A stretch of DNA of 64,000 bases from Caldilineaceae bacterium (lineage in GTDB: Bacteria; Chloroflexota; Anaerolineae; Caldilineales; Caldilineaceae). Location of the stretch: positions 62,001 to 126,000 of the forward strand of contig JACKBC010000004.1 in assembly GCA_020634755.1 (NCBI GenBank), read 5' to 3'. Under the pieces are notes generated by a model that saw only the letters and a list, made by a program, of their open reading frames with translations, did not search any database and was not told where the DNA came from. Below, one piece after another: positions 51,404 to 60,112 of this stretch (positions within the stretch are counted from its first letter, which is position 1; every line of letters starts with the position of its first letter). The translations under genes and the position numbers were made by a program.

Positions 51404-52546
51404 ATGATGAATCACCCGAATTTGACAACCGTTCAGCAGAATGCGCTCATTCGCCTGCTGCATGCGCTCATCGACCAAAACGCGGCGCGCGTGCTGGTGC
51501 CGCCTTATGCCGCAGAATCGGGCTTTTGGTTTGGCGGCGGCAATGTAGTGCAAGATAAAGTAGTGCAGGATGAAAATGGCGTGCTGTGGCTATGCGGACG
51601 TTATCGCAACTTTGGCGACTCGCGCACGGGGTTGGCCGCCGGGCAGCGCGGGCTGGAATGCGCCATTTTTCGCTCGGACGACGGCGGTCAAACCTTTACC
51701 AAAGTACAAAGCTGGTCCAAAGCGGATCTGTCGCGGCCGCAGCGCAAAGTGCTTTCCATTGAGGGAACTTCGCTGCACCAACGCCAGGATGGCGCATGGG
51801 AGCTTTTTGTATCATCGGAAAAGGATATGCCTTACCCAGCGCCGCTGGAGCCCTATCAAAAACCGGGCACGGGCGTCTGGACCATCGACTGTATGACGGG
51901 GCCAACGCCCGATCAGCTGGATGCGTCTTCCCTGGCGCCGGTGCTGGAAAATAGCGCTCGCCCCGAGTATCTACACGTCAAAGACCCAGTGGTTTTTGAT
52001 GCACCTGACGGCGCCACCGCCATGATCTTCTGTTCGCATCCCTTTTCATGGACCTCCAGCAACAGCGGGTTGGCCGTGCGGCAGCCGGGTGAAAGCGAAT
52101 TCACCGTGCAAGCGTGGGAAGTGGCGCCGCGCGGCGCGGCTTGGGACGTGGCCGCTACGCGCATCACCGGACGCATGGCCGTGCCGCGCCAGGGGCTCTT
52201 TGCCGATGCGCCACCTGCGTCCATCTACTTTTACGATGGCGCTGAATGCCTGCGCCAACTCGATGAAAATGCCAAGGCGCACAGCCGCCCGCGCGGCTAC
52301 AGTTGCGAAGAGATCGGCGGCGCTTTCTTTGGCTGGGATGCTGACTTTCCGCATGTGGAACGCCTGTCGCCGCTGGCGCCACTCTTCATTTCCCCGCACG
52401 GTAGCGGGTGCAGCCGCTATACAGAAGTACTGACGCTGCCCGACGGCGGCCTCTTCGCCATTTGGCAGCAGGCCCAGCCCGATGGTTCGCAGCCACTAGT
52501 TGGGCACACGCTTTCAGCGGCGGCAGTTGTGGAACTCTGTGCATAA
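51404..52546 (+). CDS. Sialidase-like beta-propeller protein (BNR/Asp-box)
   Basis: The 380-residue protein has a BNR/Asp box, FRSDDGGQTF, and propeller-like segments (VLWLCGRYRNFGDSR, KVLSIEGTSLHQRQDGAWELFVSSEKD, YTEVLTLPDGGLFAIWQQ). It resembles exo-sialidase-type or other glycan-acting six-bladed propellers. There is no signal peptide. The ATG at 51404 follows AAAGGAAAAG. Substrate not readable; the active-site Arg triad of true sialidases was not identified with confidence. Confidence 0.72.
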   Translation: MMNHPNLTTVQQNALIRLLHALIDQNAARVLVPPYAAESGFWFGGGNVVQDKVVQDENGVLWLCGRYRNFGDSRTGLAAGQRGLECAIFRSDDGGQTFTKVQSWSKADLSRPQRKVLSIEGTSLHQRQDGAWELFVSSEKDMPYPAPLEPYQKPGTGVWTIDCMTGPTPDQLDASSLAPVLENSARPEYLHVKDPVVFDAPDGATAMIFCSHPFSWTSSNSGLAVRQPGESEFTVQAWEVAPRGAAWDVAATRITGRMAVPRQGLFADAPPASIYFYDGAECLRQLDENAKAHSRPRGYSCEEIGGAFFGWDADFPHVERLSPLAPLFISPHGSGCSRYTEVLTLPDGGLFAIWQQAQPDGSQPLVGHTLSAAAVVELCA

Positions 52547-52591
52547 AGCCTTTCCATACCCCACATCTTTCTGGCCGCGAGTGGAGGCCAG

Positions 52592-52748
52592 GTGCGACGC
52601 ACGGTCTGCGGCCGCTTTGACTGCACAGACAACGTCTGGACCGTGCGTCGCACGCGGGTAGACGCGAACAATGCTCGCGGACAGTGTGCGACGCACCGGT
52701 CACAAACACATCTGTTGCGCCTTATGCTCTGCGACCGGTGCGACGCAC
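52592..52748. repeat. Cluster of four GTGCG(A/T)CGCAC palindromes
   Basis: Copies at 52592-52602, 52643-52653, 52686-52696 and 52738-52748. The first pair is joined by GGTC/GACC into a 15-bp perfect inverted repeat; the second pair forms a 16-bp near-perfect one. They lie in a 460-base gene-free region (52547-53007), which otherwise shows only short hairpins such as CCTGC-TCAC-GCAGG near 52,923. Confidence 0.75.
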
Positions 52749-53007
52749 AGATCCATTCACCCCACTTGTGGGTAAAGTTTAGGCATAAAGCCAGGCGCGT
52801 AAAGCTTTGTGTATAAATGCCCAAGCGCCCCACTCAGTCTCCCCAAATACACACCTGGCCGATGGATCAGGTTCAAACTATCTTCTGGCCAATGCAGATT
52901 CTATGCGATGGCCTGATGCATCCCTGCTCACGCAGGAGTACTATTGTCTCTAAAGCGTTCAATGGCGTATTTTCAATTCTGCAATCGCCGTAATAGCTAA
53001 GGAGGCA

Positions 53008-53202
53008 ATGATGAAATCTCGAGCTGCAAAATTAATGCTATTGCCCATATCTTTTTTGATGGCAGCCTGTTCGTTTAATGCACCGCGTAGCGTAATCATT
53101 GGAGATATAGAAATTGATCTATTTTTCCTGATCGGCTTTATTTTCGTCATGGCGGTCGCCCTCTTTTTTATGTTTGTGTGGCCCCCGCGCAAGCCACGTT
53201 AA
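53008..53202 (+). CDS. Small lipoprotein with a second membrane segment
   Basis: The 64-residue protein has a lipoprotein signal (LLPISFLMAAC, lipobox Cys near residue 21), a short polar loop and a hydrophobic helix (LFFLIGFIFVMAVALFFMFVW) ending WPPRKPR. AAGGAGG lies directly ahead of the ATG, a near-consensus ribosome site. It would be a tiny membrane protein with lipid anchor and helix. No family recognised. Confidence 0.65.
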   Translation: MMKSRAAKLMLLPISFLMAACSFNAPRSVIIGDIEIDLFFLIGFIFVMAVALFFMFVWPPRKPR

Positions 53203-53207
53203 CGGAG

Positions 53208-53290
53208 CTTACGCAAGCCGCGTGGGACAATTTCCTCTCCTGGAAATTTCCAGGTTAGCCATGCTAGCGATCCGCGGGCGCTGCGTAAGT
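53208..53290. repeat. Short element with CTTACGCAAG-type inverted ends
   Basis: CTTACGCAAG (53208-53217) and CTGCGTAAGT (53281-53290) form inverted ends. The interior has a perfect 16-base palindrome CCTGGAAATTTCCAGG (53239-53254). It directly follows the small lipoprotein gene. Confidence 0.55.
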
Positions 53291-53329
53291 CGCGATTCAG
53301 CGATTGGGCGATAAACGGCGAACACGTAT

Positions 53330-54010
53330 ATGACGTTCTCTGTGGGCAGTAGAAAGTGGCACGTTGACAGCATGGCGATTGTGCGCGCGGCAAATCGGCT
53401 ACGCTTTACGCTCGCCATGCTGCTTTTGCTCTGCATAATCGCCGTGTGGAGCGAAACACACAGCGCGCGATTGACGCCGGCGCTGCTGGTGCGTTTTGGC
53501 TTTTCGGTGGCGGATTTTTGGTCGTGGCGCTGGGAGCGGTTGCTCACATCAGCGTTGATTACGCATGGCGCTCGCGCGTTTTGGGGCGCGCTGCTCATGA
53601 TTGGCGTGGCGGTAGGACGCGCAGAGTGGCAAACCGGCACGCGTCGCACATTTTTCCTCTTTTGGGGCGCGCATCTGTTCACGCTACTGCTGTTGGCGCT
53701 GGCAGCAGCGCCGCTGAATCAGTTGAACATTGGGGGCTTTGCGCTGGACGCCACGGTGCGGGATGTGGGGCCATCCGCCGGCTACATGGCTTGTCTGGGC
53801 TTGGCCATTGCCACCTTCCCCCATCCGTGGCACAGAATTGGGGCGCTTTGCGTCCTGGTTGCGCTTATTGTTATGCTCTTTGTGTCGCCGCAAGCCAATC
53901 TGGACCCAACGGTCAAACTCTTTGCCGATCTGGCCCACTTAATCGCCTTCCCGCTAGGCTGGGCCAGCTACTTCCTCATACGCCTCCACCCGGACCGGAC
54001 ACACCTTTAG
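53330..54010 (+). CDS. Rhomboid-like intramembrane serine protease
   Basis: The 226-residue protein has about six transmembrane helices. It shows a GPSAG motif (RDVGPSAGYMACLG), matching the rhomboid GxSx active site, and a later membrane His (LFADLAHLIAFPLGW). WRWERLLTSALITHG resembles the start of the rhomboid core. The start is uncertain: ATGs at 53330 and 53372 both lack a good ribosome site. It is convergent with the formate dehydrogenase gene and the two reading frames overlap by 57 bases. Confidence 0.7.
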   Translation: MTFSVGSRKWHVDSMAIVRAANRLRFTLAMLLLLCIIAVWSETHSARLTPALLVRFGFSVADFWSWRWERLLTSALITHGARAFWGALLMIGVAVGRAEWQTGTRRTFFLFWGAHLFTLLLLALAAAPLNQLNIGGFALDATVRDVGPSAGYMACLGLAIATFPHPWHRIGALCVLVALIVMLFVSPQANLDPTVKLFADLAHLIAFPLGWASYFLIRLHPDRTHL

Positions 54011-56053
54011 CTCAGCCGTCTGCGTGATGGGATCATAGCCGGAGCCGGTGAGAATGTTGACCGGCGTTTCGTTGAAGGCAAAGCTGGCAAAAACCGTGCC
54101 GCGTGGCGAACGTTCGGTGGCCTTCACCTTAATGCGGATTGAGCCACGACGGCTGCGCATGGTGGCCCAACCGCCATCCTGCAAGCCCCAAGCGGCCACG
54201 TTGTCTGGATGCACTTCCAGCACCTCCTCAGGCACAAAGTATTCAATGCCCTGCGCACGTCCAGTTTGCGTGCGCGTGTGGTAGGTTTGCAGCCGTCGCC
54301 CGGTGGTCAGCCAAACCGGGTACGCCGCATCTACCACTTCCGCCGGATCGCGATAGTTGATTACGCGGAAGATGCCGCGCCCATTGATAAATTCATCCTC
54401 ATGCAGGCGCGGCGTGCCGGGGTGCCCTTTATACGGAATGGGCCACTGATATTCACCCTTTTCGGCCATCCCCCAATCGATACCTGCGTAAATGGGCGAT
54501 ACGCGGCACAATTCATTAAAGACTTCTTTGGGTGAATCATATGCAAAGCCAGCGAAACCCAGGCGAGTGGCCAGCGCGCTAACAATCCACCAATCCGGCT
54601 TGGCTTCACCCGGCGGCGTGACGGCGCGGCGTACCCGCTGAATGCGCCGCTCACTATTGGTAAAATGGCCGTCGGTCTCCGCCCAGGCCGTGGCCGGCAA
54701 GACCACATGGGCCAGCGCCGCCGTTTCCGTCAAAAAGATGTCGATAACAACCAGATGATCCAGGCTTTTGAGCGCGTGCTCACCGTGGGTGCGGTCCGGG
54801 TCAGAGACCAGCGTATTCTCACCGTCGATGAGCATGGCAAAGATGCTTTCCCCCGCCTGCTCTAGGGCGGACACTTTGGTCATGCCGCGTTCCGAGTCAA
54901 GGGGCCGGCCATAGAGCGCCTCAAACTTGGCCTGATTTTCCGGTATATCCACCGGCTGAAAACCGGCATAACTGTTGGGAATGGCGCCCGCATCGCCGGC
55001 GCCCTGGATGTTATTCTGCCCGCGCATGGGGTTAATGCCGCCGCCTTCAACGCCTAAATTGCCGGTCATCAGCGCCAGGTTGCACAGGCTCTGCACGTTG
55101 TCCACGCCACAGATGTGCTCGGTAATGCCCAACGTGTAGTAGATGGCGGCAGCGTTGGCCGAGCCGTACCAGATGGCCGCTGTTTCAATATCCTGCGCCG
55201 GTACGCCGGTAATTTCGGCGGCCCATTCCGGCGTAAATTGCTGGACGTGCTCCAGGAACGCGGCGCCGCCCGTGGTGCGCGCGGCCATAAAGGCCTGATC
55301 CACCAGCCCTTCACGTGCGATTACATGGGCCATGCCCAGCAGCAGCGCCACATCGGACCCCACGCGCAGGGGCAAATAGAGGTCGGCCATTTCGGCCAGC
55401 CGGATGCGCCGCGGGTCGGCCACAATCAATTTGGCGCCGCGGGCTATGGCTTTCTTCAAAAAGGTAGCCGCCACCGGATGACACTCGGTCATGTTGGTGC
55501 CGATGCAAAAAGCCAATTCTGTTTTCGCCATATCGGTATATGGATTCGACATAGCGCCCCGCCCAATGGTTGCCGCCAGACCGGCGACGGTGGGAGCGTG
55601 TCAAGCACGGCTGCAATTGTCTATGTGGTTTGTGCCAAAACCGGCGCGCATAAACTTCTGCATGGCGTAATTGGCTTCGCTGGGCGTGCGGCCAGAGGCA
55701 ATGCCATAAACGGCGTGTCGCCCGTGTTGGTCCACCGCGCGCTGAAATCCCTGTGCGGCTACATCCAGCGCTTCGTCCCACGTGGTGGGGTGCAGCTGGC
55801 CGTCGGCGCGGCGCACCAGCGGCTGCGTCAGCCGGTCTGGGTGATGCACGTAGTCATAGGCAAATTGACCCTTGACGCAGAGCGCGCCCTTGTTGGACGG
55901 ACCATCCATAGCGGGCTGGATGCCAATAATACGGTCATCCTTGGTCAAAATGTCCAGACTGCACCCCACGCCGCAATAGCCGCAGACTGAACGCGTCTTT
56001 TGGATGCCGGCGTTTTGCAGCGGGATTTCATTGATGGAGGGTTGTGTGCTCAT
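53954..56053 (-). CDS. fdhA: Formate dehydrogenase catalytic subunit, selenocysteine-containing
   Basis: Read through a UGA at 55603-55601, the frame gives a 699-residue molybdopterin enzyme. It has an N-terminal [4Fe-4S] motif (SVCGYCGVGCSLDI, ...ALCVKG), then NHIDNCSRA-U-HAPTVAGL with Sec at residue 151, matching the Sec site of FdhF-type enzymes. The C-terminal MGD-binding domain follows (WLTTGRRLQTYHTRTQTGR). A SECIS-like hairpin lies just after the UGA. It oxidises formate to CO2 or reduces CO2. The ATG at 56053 has AGGA 6 bases upstream; an ATG at 56122 adds 23 residues. Partners are the NuoG-like and NuoEF-like subunits upstream. Confidence 0.93.
55572..55588 (-). promoter_or_regulatory. 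SECIS-like hairpin after the Sec UGA
   Basis: On the minus strand GUCGCC-GGUCU-GGCGGC, a 6-bp stem with the GGUCU apical loop known from the E. coli fdhF SECIS. As in fdhF, six codons lie between the UGA and the GGU codon. Confidence 0.85.
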
Positions 56054-56113
56054 GGGTATTCCTATTTTGATCAACAGATTACGCAAATTCTCAATGGGAT
56101 TGGGGGCTCTATG

Positions 56114-56288
56114 GGAACTCATGTGGTTGACAAAATCAACCCCTCCCTAGCCCTCCCCTGGTCGCTGCGCTAGGGGAGGGCTAGGGAGGGAGCCGCCGCC
56201 GGCGGTATTATGGCTCCTCCCCCCTGCAAGGGGCCCAAAAAGGGGGAGGTTGGGAGGTGGTCGCCATCTTGTCAACCACATGAGTTCC
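56114..56288. repeat. Nested inverted-repeat element inside the formate dehydrogenase cluster
   Basis: Outer ends are 20-base perfect inverted repeats (56114-56133 and 56269-56288, GGAACTCATGTGG type). Inside, a 19-bp perfect stem (CCCTCCCTAGCCCTCCCCT at 56141-56159 with 56172-56190) is followed by a CCTCCCCC/GGGGGAGG hairpin. It is a 175-bp MITE-like unit between fdhA and the alpha/beta hydrolase gene. Confidence 0.8.
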
Positions 56289-56335
56289 GCTTGAACCGGC
56301 CTTGGAAGGCGGCGGCTGGGTCACTCAAAAGCAAA

Positions 56336-57394
56336 CTATGGCTGCATAAACGCATGAAAATGCTGATTAAACTCAGCGGGGCGCTCAATGTACGGTGAAT
56401 GGCCCGTCTCTTCCATAACCACCTCCAGAAACGCCCCACCGGCGGCGGCATATTGCGCCAGCACGGCGCGCGTTTGGCTCACCATGGGCTGCGGCGGCAT
56501 CACTGCGGCGCCCGGCCAGCCAGGGATAATATTCATAGAGCCCAATGTGGCAAAGTCAAAAAACGAGCTGTCAGACACAATCAAATCGTGGCTGCCGCGC
56601 ACCCACAGAATGGGCGGCTTGGGCTCAATGGCATAAAGATGCTTGACGCTCTTTGCATATTTAGGCGACATGGCGTTGATCGGTCCCCAGACGCCGGGCG
56701 CCACGCCGGGCCAATTTTCCGACGCCGTCGAATCCCCTGGATATTGCTGTTCCCCCACATGTTCGGACAGCATGGAAGAGAGCAGTTCTTCTTCACGAGC
56801 CGGACGGAAAGGCGGTTTCCAATAGAAGCCATTCATCACCACGCGCGGCGATGCCTGCGGATTGTCTGCGCTGCGGTCACCCGCGGCCATGAGCTTGACG
56901 AATTCTGGGTTCACCGTCCCGCCCCCCGAGCCAGCAAAATCGGCAAAGCAGGGCGCGCCATCCAGCCCTTTTGTGCCGCCGAAGCCAAAGGGCGAACCGG
57001 GGCAGACTACCGTGGCGCTCAAAAAGCGAGGTGCATAGTCCATTAGCAGCCGCCAGACCACCGAGCCGCCCAATGAATGACCAACGACGTGCGCTTGCCC
57101 AACACCCAAGGCGTCCAGCAGCGCCACGGCATCATCGGCCAGATCGCCCAGCCCACGCGTGGCGTCAATAAGCTGGCTGCGGTCGGCCTCGCCATAGCCG
57201 CGCAGATCGGGCGCAATGCCACGATAGGCGGCCGGCAACGCCAGCATCACCTCTTCCCAAAAGGTGGCCGAAGAAGCATTGCCGTGCAGAAAGAGCACCG
57301 GAATGCCATCTTGTTTGCCGCTGGAAAGCACGCGGGTAGAGAGACGACTGGATACAACTGTTTGGCTGGTAATGCCGGATAAAGTTGGAATCAT
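56336..57394 (-). CDS. Alpha/beta hydrolase
   Basis: The 352-residue protein has the alpha/beta-hydrolase pattern: LFLHGNASSATFWEEV, PDLRGYGEAD, the nucleophile elbow VVGHSLGGSV, an acid in WVRGSHDLIV and the terminal His in MEETGHSPYIERPAEF. A long lid region lies between about 160 and 260. It probably hydrolyses an ester or related bond. The ATG overlaps the stop of the upstream Fe-S subunit gene by 4 bases (ATGA), so it is translated within the formate dehydrogenase transcript, an unexpected partner. Confidence 0.9.
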   Translation of the reverse strand: MIPTLSGITSQTVVSSRLSTRVLSSGKQDGIPVLFLHGNASSATFWEEVMLALPAAYRGIAPDLRGYGEADRSQLIDATRGLGDLADDAVALLDALGVGQAHVVGHSLGGSVVWRLLMDYAPRFLSATVVCPGSPFGFGGTKGLDGAPCFADFAGSGGGTVNPEFVKLMAAGDRSADNPQASPRVVMNGFYWKPPFRPAREEELLSSMLSEHVGEQQYPGDSTASENWPGVAPGVWGPINAMSPKYAKSVKHLYAIEPKPPILWVRGSHDLIVSDSSFFDFATLGSMNIIPGWPGAAVMPPQPMVSQTRAVLAQYAAAGGAFLEVVMEETGHSPYIERPAEFNQHFHAFMQP

Positions 57395-58065
57395 ATATTT
57401 TCCTCTATAAAACGTAGCGCTTTTTTATCGCCTAGTGCGCCCGTCGGACAAGTCTGCACACATTGACCGCAGAAGGTGCAGGCCGAATCGCGCAGCAGCC
57501 CGTTGAACTCGGTGGTGATCTGGGTGTGAAAGCCGCGGTTCATAACACTAATGGCATAGTCTCCCTCTTGCTCGGCGCAAACGCGCACGCAGCGATAGCA
57601 GGAGATGCACTTGTTGTAATCGCGCAGGATAAAAGGGTTGTCATCTTCAAACTTGCTGTGGCCCGAGTGCTGACCGGCAAAACGGTCCGTAGCCGCCCTG
57701 TATTGCGCCACCAACTGCGTCAACTCTTGCGATGCATAGCCGCGCAGCGGATCCACGGCCAGCGCATCGTTTTCCGAAGCGACCATTTCTAATAGCGTCT
57801 TGCGGTGTAGGTCCAGCGTGGGACTGCTGGTATGCACCACGGTTCCAGGCGTGGCTTTGGTGGTGCAAGAGGCCACCGGATTGCGCACGCCCTCCACCTC
57901 CACGACACAAAGTCGGCAAGCGCCAAACGGGTTGAGTCGCGGGTCATAACAGAGCGTGGGGATGGTGGCGCCGTGGCGCGTGGCGGCTTCGTAAATAGTT
58001 TCACCGTTGCTGAATTCAACTTCGACGCCGTCGATAATAATGCGGTTTTGGCTTCGATTATTCAT
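57391..58065 (-). CDS. NuoG/HoxU-like iron-sulfur subunit of formate dehydrogenase
   Basis: The 224-residue protein has an N-terminal [2Fe-2S] ferredoxin domain (TLCYDPRL, FGACRLCVVEVEG, ASCTT). It ends with two [4Fe-4S] motifs (CISCYRCVRVC and CTFCGQCVQTCPTG). It resembles the N-terminal part of NuoG, HoxU and FdsA. The segment that normally holds the His-Cys3 cluster ligands reads SENDALAVDPLRGYASQEL, with no His or Cys, so that cluster is missing. It would carry electrons between FdhA and the NuoF-like subunit. It overlaps the hydrolase start by 4 bases. Confidence 0.88.
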   Translation of the reverse strand: MNNRSQNRIIIDGVEVEFSNGETIYEAATRHGATIPTLCYDPRLNPFGACRLCVVEVEGVRNPVASCTTKATPGTVVHTSSPTLDLHRKTLLEMVASENDALAVDPLRGYASQELTQLVAQYRAATDRFAGQHSGHSKFEDDNPFILRDYNKCISCYRCVRVCAEQEGDYAISVMNRGFHTQITTEFNGLLRDSACTFCGQCVQTCPTGALGDKKALRFIEENI

Positions 58066-58101
58066 TGTTCATTCCGGCTGTTTTGAGTTGGCTAATGTCA
58101 T

Positions 58102-58302
58102 TGTCTGTACTCTGATTTTTGTGATTGATTGATGTGCTGTGATTGCGCACCATGCCATATGCTGCGGGAAAAACGGTTAGGCCATCCCCAAAAATAATAC
58201 ATACCGGATTAGCCTGATCAAAACCTCCATGACAACGATTAGGTATGATCGCTACGTCGAATCATAGCCCCTCATCAAATCACCTAAATCATAGTTTAGA
58301 CC
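58102..58302. repeat. Split arms of the ATCATAG palindromic repeat
   Basis: Left segment (58,102-58,152, TGATTGATTGATGTGCTGTG) and right segment (58,257-58,302, AATCATAGCCCCTCATCAAA) are the two arms of the element at 7,796, here separated by about 100 bases of other sequence and in reversed order. It fills the 272-base gap between the NuoG-like and NuoEF-like genes. Confidence 0.55.
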
Positions 58303-58337
58303 ACTCCCTTTCTTGTCAACGAGTTTGCGCACCTACT

Positions 58338-60035
58338 CTATTCCCATCCAGCATGAGATTTATGACCATCTACATACTGCTCGACCTGCGCGGGAAAAAA
58401 GCGCACTAGGCTCTCCGTCACCAACGGCGCGGCCATGCCGAGCCCGCACGCGCTCATGGCCTTCATGGTGCGGCCCAGATCGGCCACTTCGGCCAGCCAG
58501 CTTTCCACACCAGTTGGTCCTTCGCCATTGAGCCTTTCGCGCAACCGTTGCGTACCAATGCGGCAGGGAAAGCACTTTCCACACGACTCGTGGGCAAAGA
58601 AGGTCATGGCGTTGTGCGCGGCGGCCACCATATTGCGCCGGTCATCGAAAACAATAATGCCCGCTGCCCCCAACATAGAGCCGTGGGCGCGGATGCTTGG
58701 CTCATCCAGCGTGGCGCTTTCCAGCGCATCACCCGCTAAAAAGCCGCCGGATAATCCCGCCATAGTCACCGCCTGAATGGTCCGTCCGGCGCCTGGACCG
58801 CCCGCCCAATCATAGAGCAGCGTCTTGAGCGGCAGGCCAAAAGGCACCTCATAGTTGCCCGGTCGCTCTATATCGCCAGACAGGCTGATCACCTTGGTGC
58901 CCACCTGGCCATTCATGCCCAAGGAGAGATACCAATCCGCGCCGCGTCGCATAATCTGCGCGGCTGAGGCCAGCGTTTCCACATTGTTGACCGCCGTGGG
59001 CAAATCCGCAAAGCCGTGGGTCACGGGGAATGGCGGTCGATTGCGCGGAAAAGGATGTTTGCCTTCCAGGCTGTTGAGCAGTGAACTTTCCTCGCCGCAA
59101 ATATATGCACCTGCGCCGCGCCGCACATACAGCTCAAAATGGAAGTCTGTACCCAAAATCTGCGGACCGAGCAAATTGGCCGCTTTGACTTCATCAATGG
59201 CGCGTTCTAATAATGGCTGAATCTCAGGATATTCATAGCGCAAATAGATAAAGCCGCGCGTGGCGCCCGTGGCATAGGCCGCCAAAATCATTCCCTCGAT
59301 TACGGCATGCGGATCGTACTGCATAATCACGCGGTCTTTGAAGCAGCCGGGCTCGCCCTCATCGGCATTGCACACAACGGTTTTGGGCGTACCCACGGCG
59401 TCGCAGACGGCCTGCCATTTACGCCCCGTGGGGAAACCAGCGCCGCCGCGGCCCGCCAGCTTGCTGGCACTGACCAAATCGATGACGGCTTGCGGCGTCA
59501 TCTCTTGCACCGCCTTGCGCAGACCACTGTAGCCACCGCTATTTTCATACCCAGTCAACGTGGCGCGGTCGGGCCGGCGAATCTCGGCAAAGACACATTC
59601 TGGCAGGCTACCGGGATTGGGCGGCGGCAGCGGCGCTGGTCGATGAACCAAATCATCGGCGGCGCTTCCCACCAATACTTGATGGCCTTGCAACACGGGA
59701 ATCGGCTCATCACAACGCCCGGCGCAAGGCATGGCCGTTGCACCCTGATCGGCCAATGCGTGGCACAACTCTTGCCCGCCGCGCAGCGCGCAAACTGGGC
59801 CGGTGCAGACGCGCGGCGCGCGCTGCGGCTGCTGTGGTTCGCGGCTAAAATGATGATAAAACGTGACCGTGCCATAAAGTTCGGCCAGCGGAATGCGCAG
59901 CGCCGCACTAATGGCGCGCAACGCCTCTGCCGCCAAATAGCCGTCGCGATCGTGAAAAGCGTGCAGCAGCGGCAACAGCGGCGCCGGCGCATTGCGCCAG
60001 CGTTCGATCAGTTCGTGATTGGCAATTATACTCAT
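58338..60035 (-). CDS. NuoE-NuoF fusion, NAD-binding diaphorase subunit of formate dehydrogenase
   Basis: The 565-residue protein has a NuoE-like thioredoxin-fold [2Fe-2S] domain (about 1-150, RVCTGPVCALRGG and MPCAGRCDEPI). The NuoF part carries the FMN/NAD site (LAGRGGAGFPTGRKW, CNADEGEPGCFKDR, GAGAYICGEESSLL) and the [4Fe-4S] motif ESCGKCFPCRIG. It passes electrons to or from NAD. MSIIANHEL at 60035 is preferred because GGAG lies 7 bases upstream. It is first in the formate dehydrogenase gene order, with the NuoG-like gene 272 bases downstream. Confidence 0.92.
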   Translation of the reverse strand: MSIIANHELIERWRNAPAPLLPLLHAFHDRDGYLAAEALRAISAALRIPLAELYGTVTFYHHFSREPQQPQRAPRVCTGPVCALRGGQELCHALADQGATAMPCAGRCDEPIPVLQGHQVLVGSAADDLVHRPAPLPPPNPGSLPECVFAEIRRPDRATLTGYENSGGYSGLRKAVQEMTPQAVIDLVSASKLAGRGGAGFPTGRKWQAVCDAVGTPKTVVCNADEGEPGCFKDRVIMQYDPHAVIEGMILAAYATGATRGFIYLRYEYPEIQPLLERAIDEVKAANLLGPQILGTDFHFELYVRRGAGAYICGEESSLLNSLEGKHPFPRNRPPFPVTHGFADLPTAVNNVETLASAAQIMRRGADWYLSLGMNGQVGTKVISLSGDIERPGNYEVPFGLPLKTLLYDWAGGPGAGRTIQAVTMAGLSGGFLAGDALESATLDEPSIRAHGSMLGAAGIIVFDDRRNMVAAAHNAMTFFAHESCGKCFPCRIGTQRLRERLNGEGPTGVESWLAEVADLGRTMKAMSACGLGMAAPLVTESLVRFFPAQVEQYVDGHKSHAGWE

Positions 60036-60112
60036 TCTCGTCTCCGGGATGCCAGGAGTAAGAGGTAGTCGTATCACGAAGAGGCTACTCCTTACTCCTT
60101 ACTCCCTACTCC

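Noticed and set aside
52840..52960. A tRNA or riboswitch near GGATCAGGTTCAAACTATC
   Set aside because: Only a loose T-arm-like string and one short hairpin are present; no cloverleaf or known aptamer core could be formed.
53954..56053. Formate dehydrogenase as a nonsense-mutated pseudogene
   Set aside because: The UGA is at the exact Sec position and is followed by an fdhF-like hairpin, so Sec insertion is the better reading.
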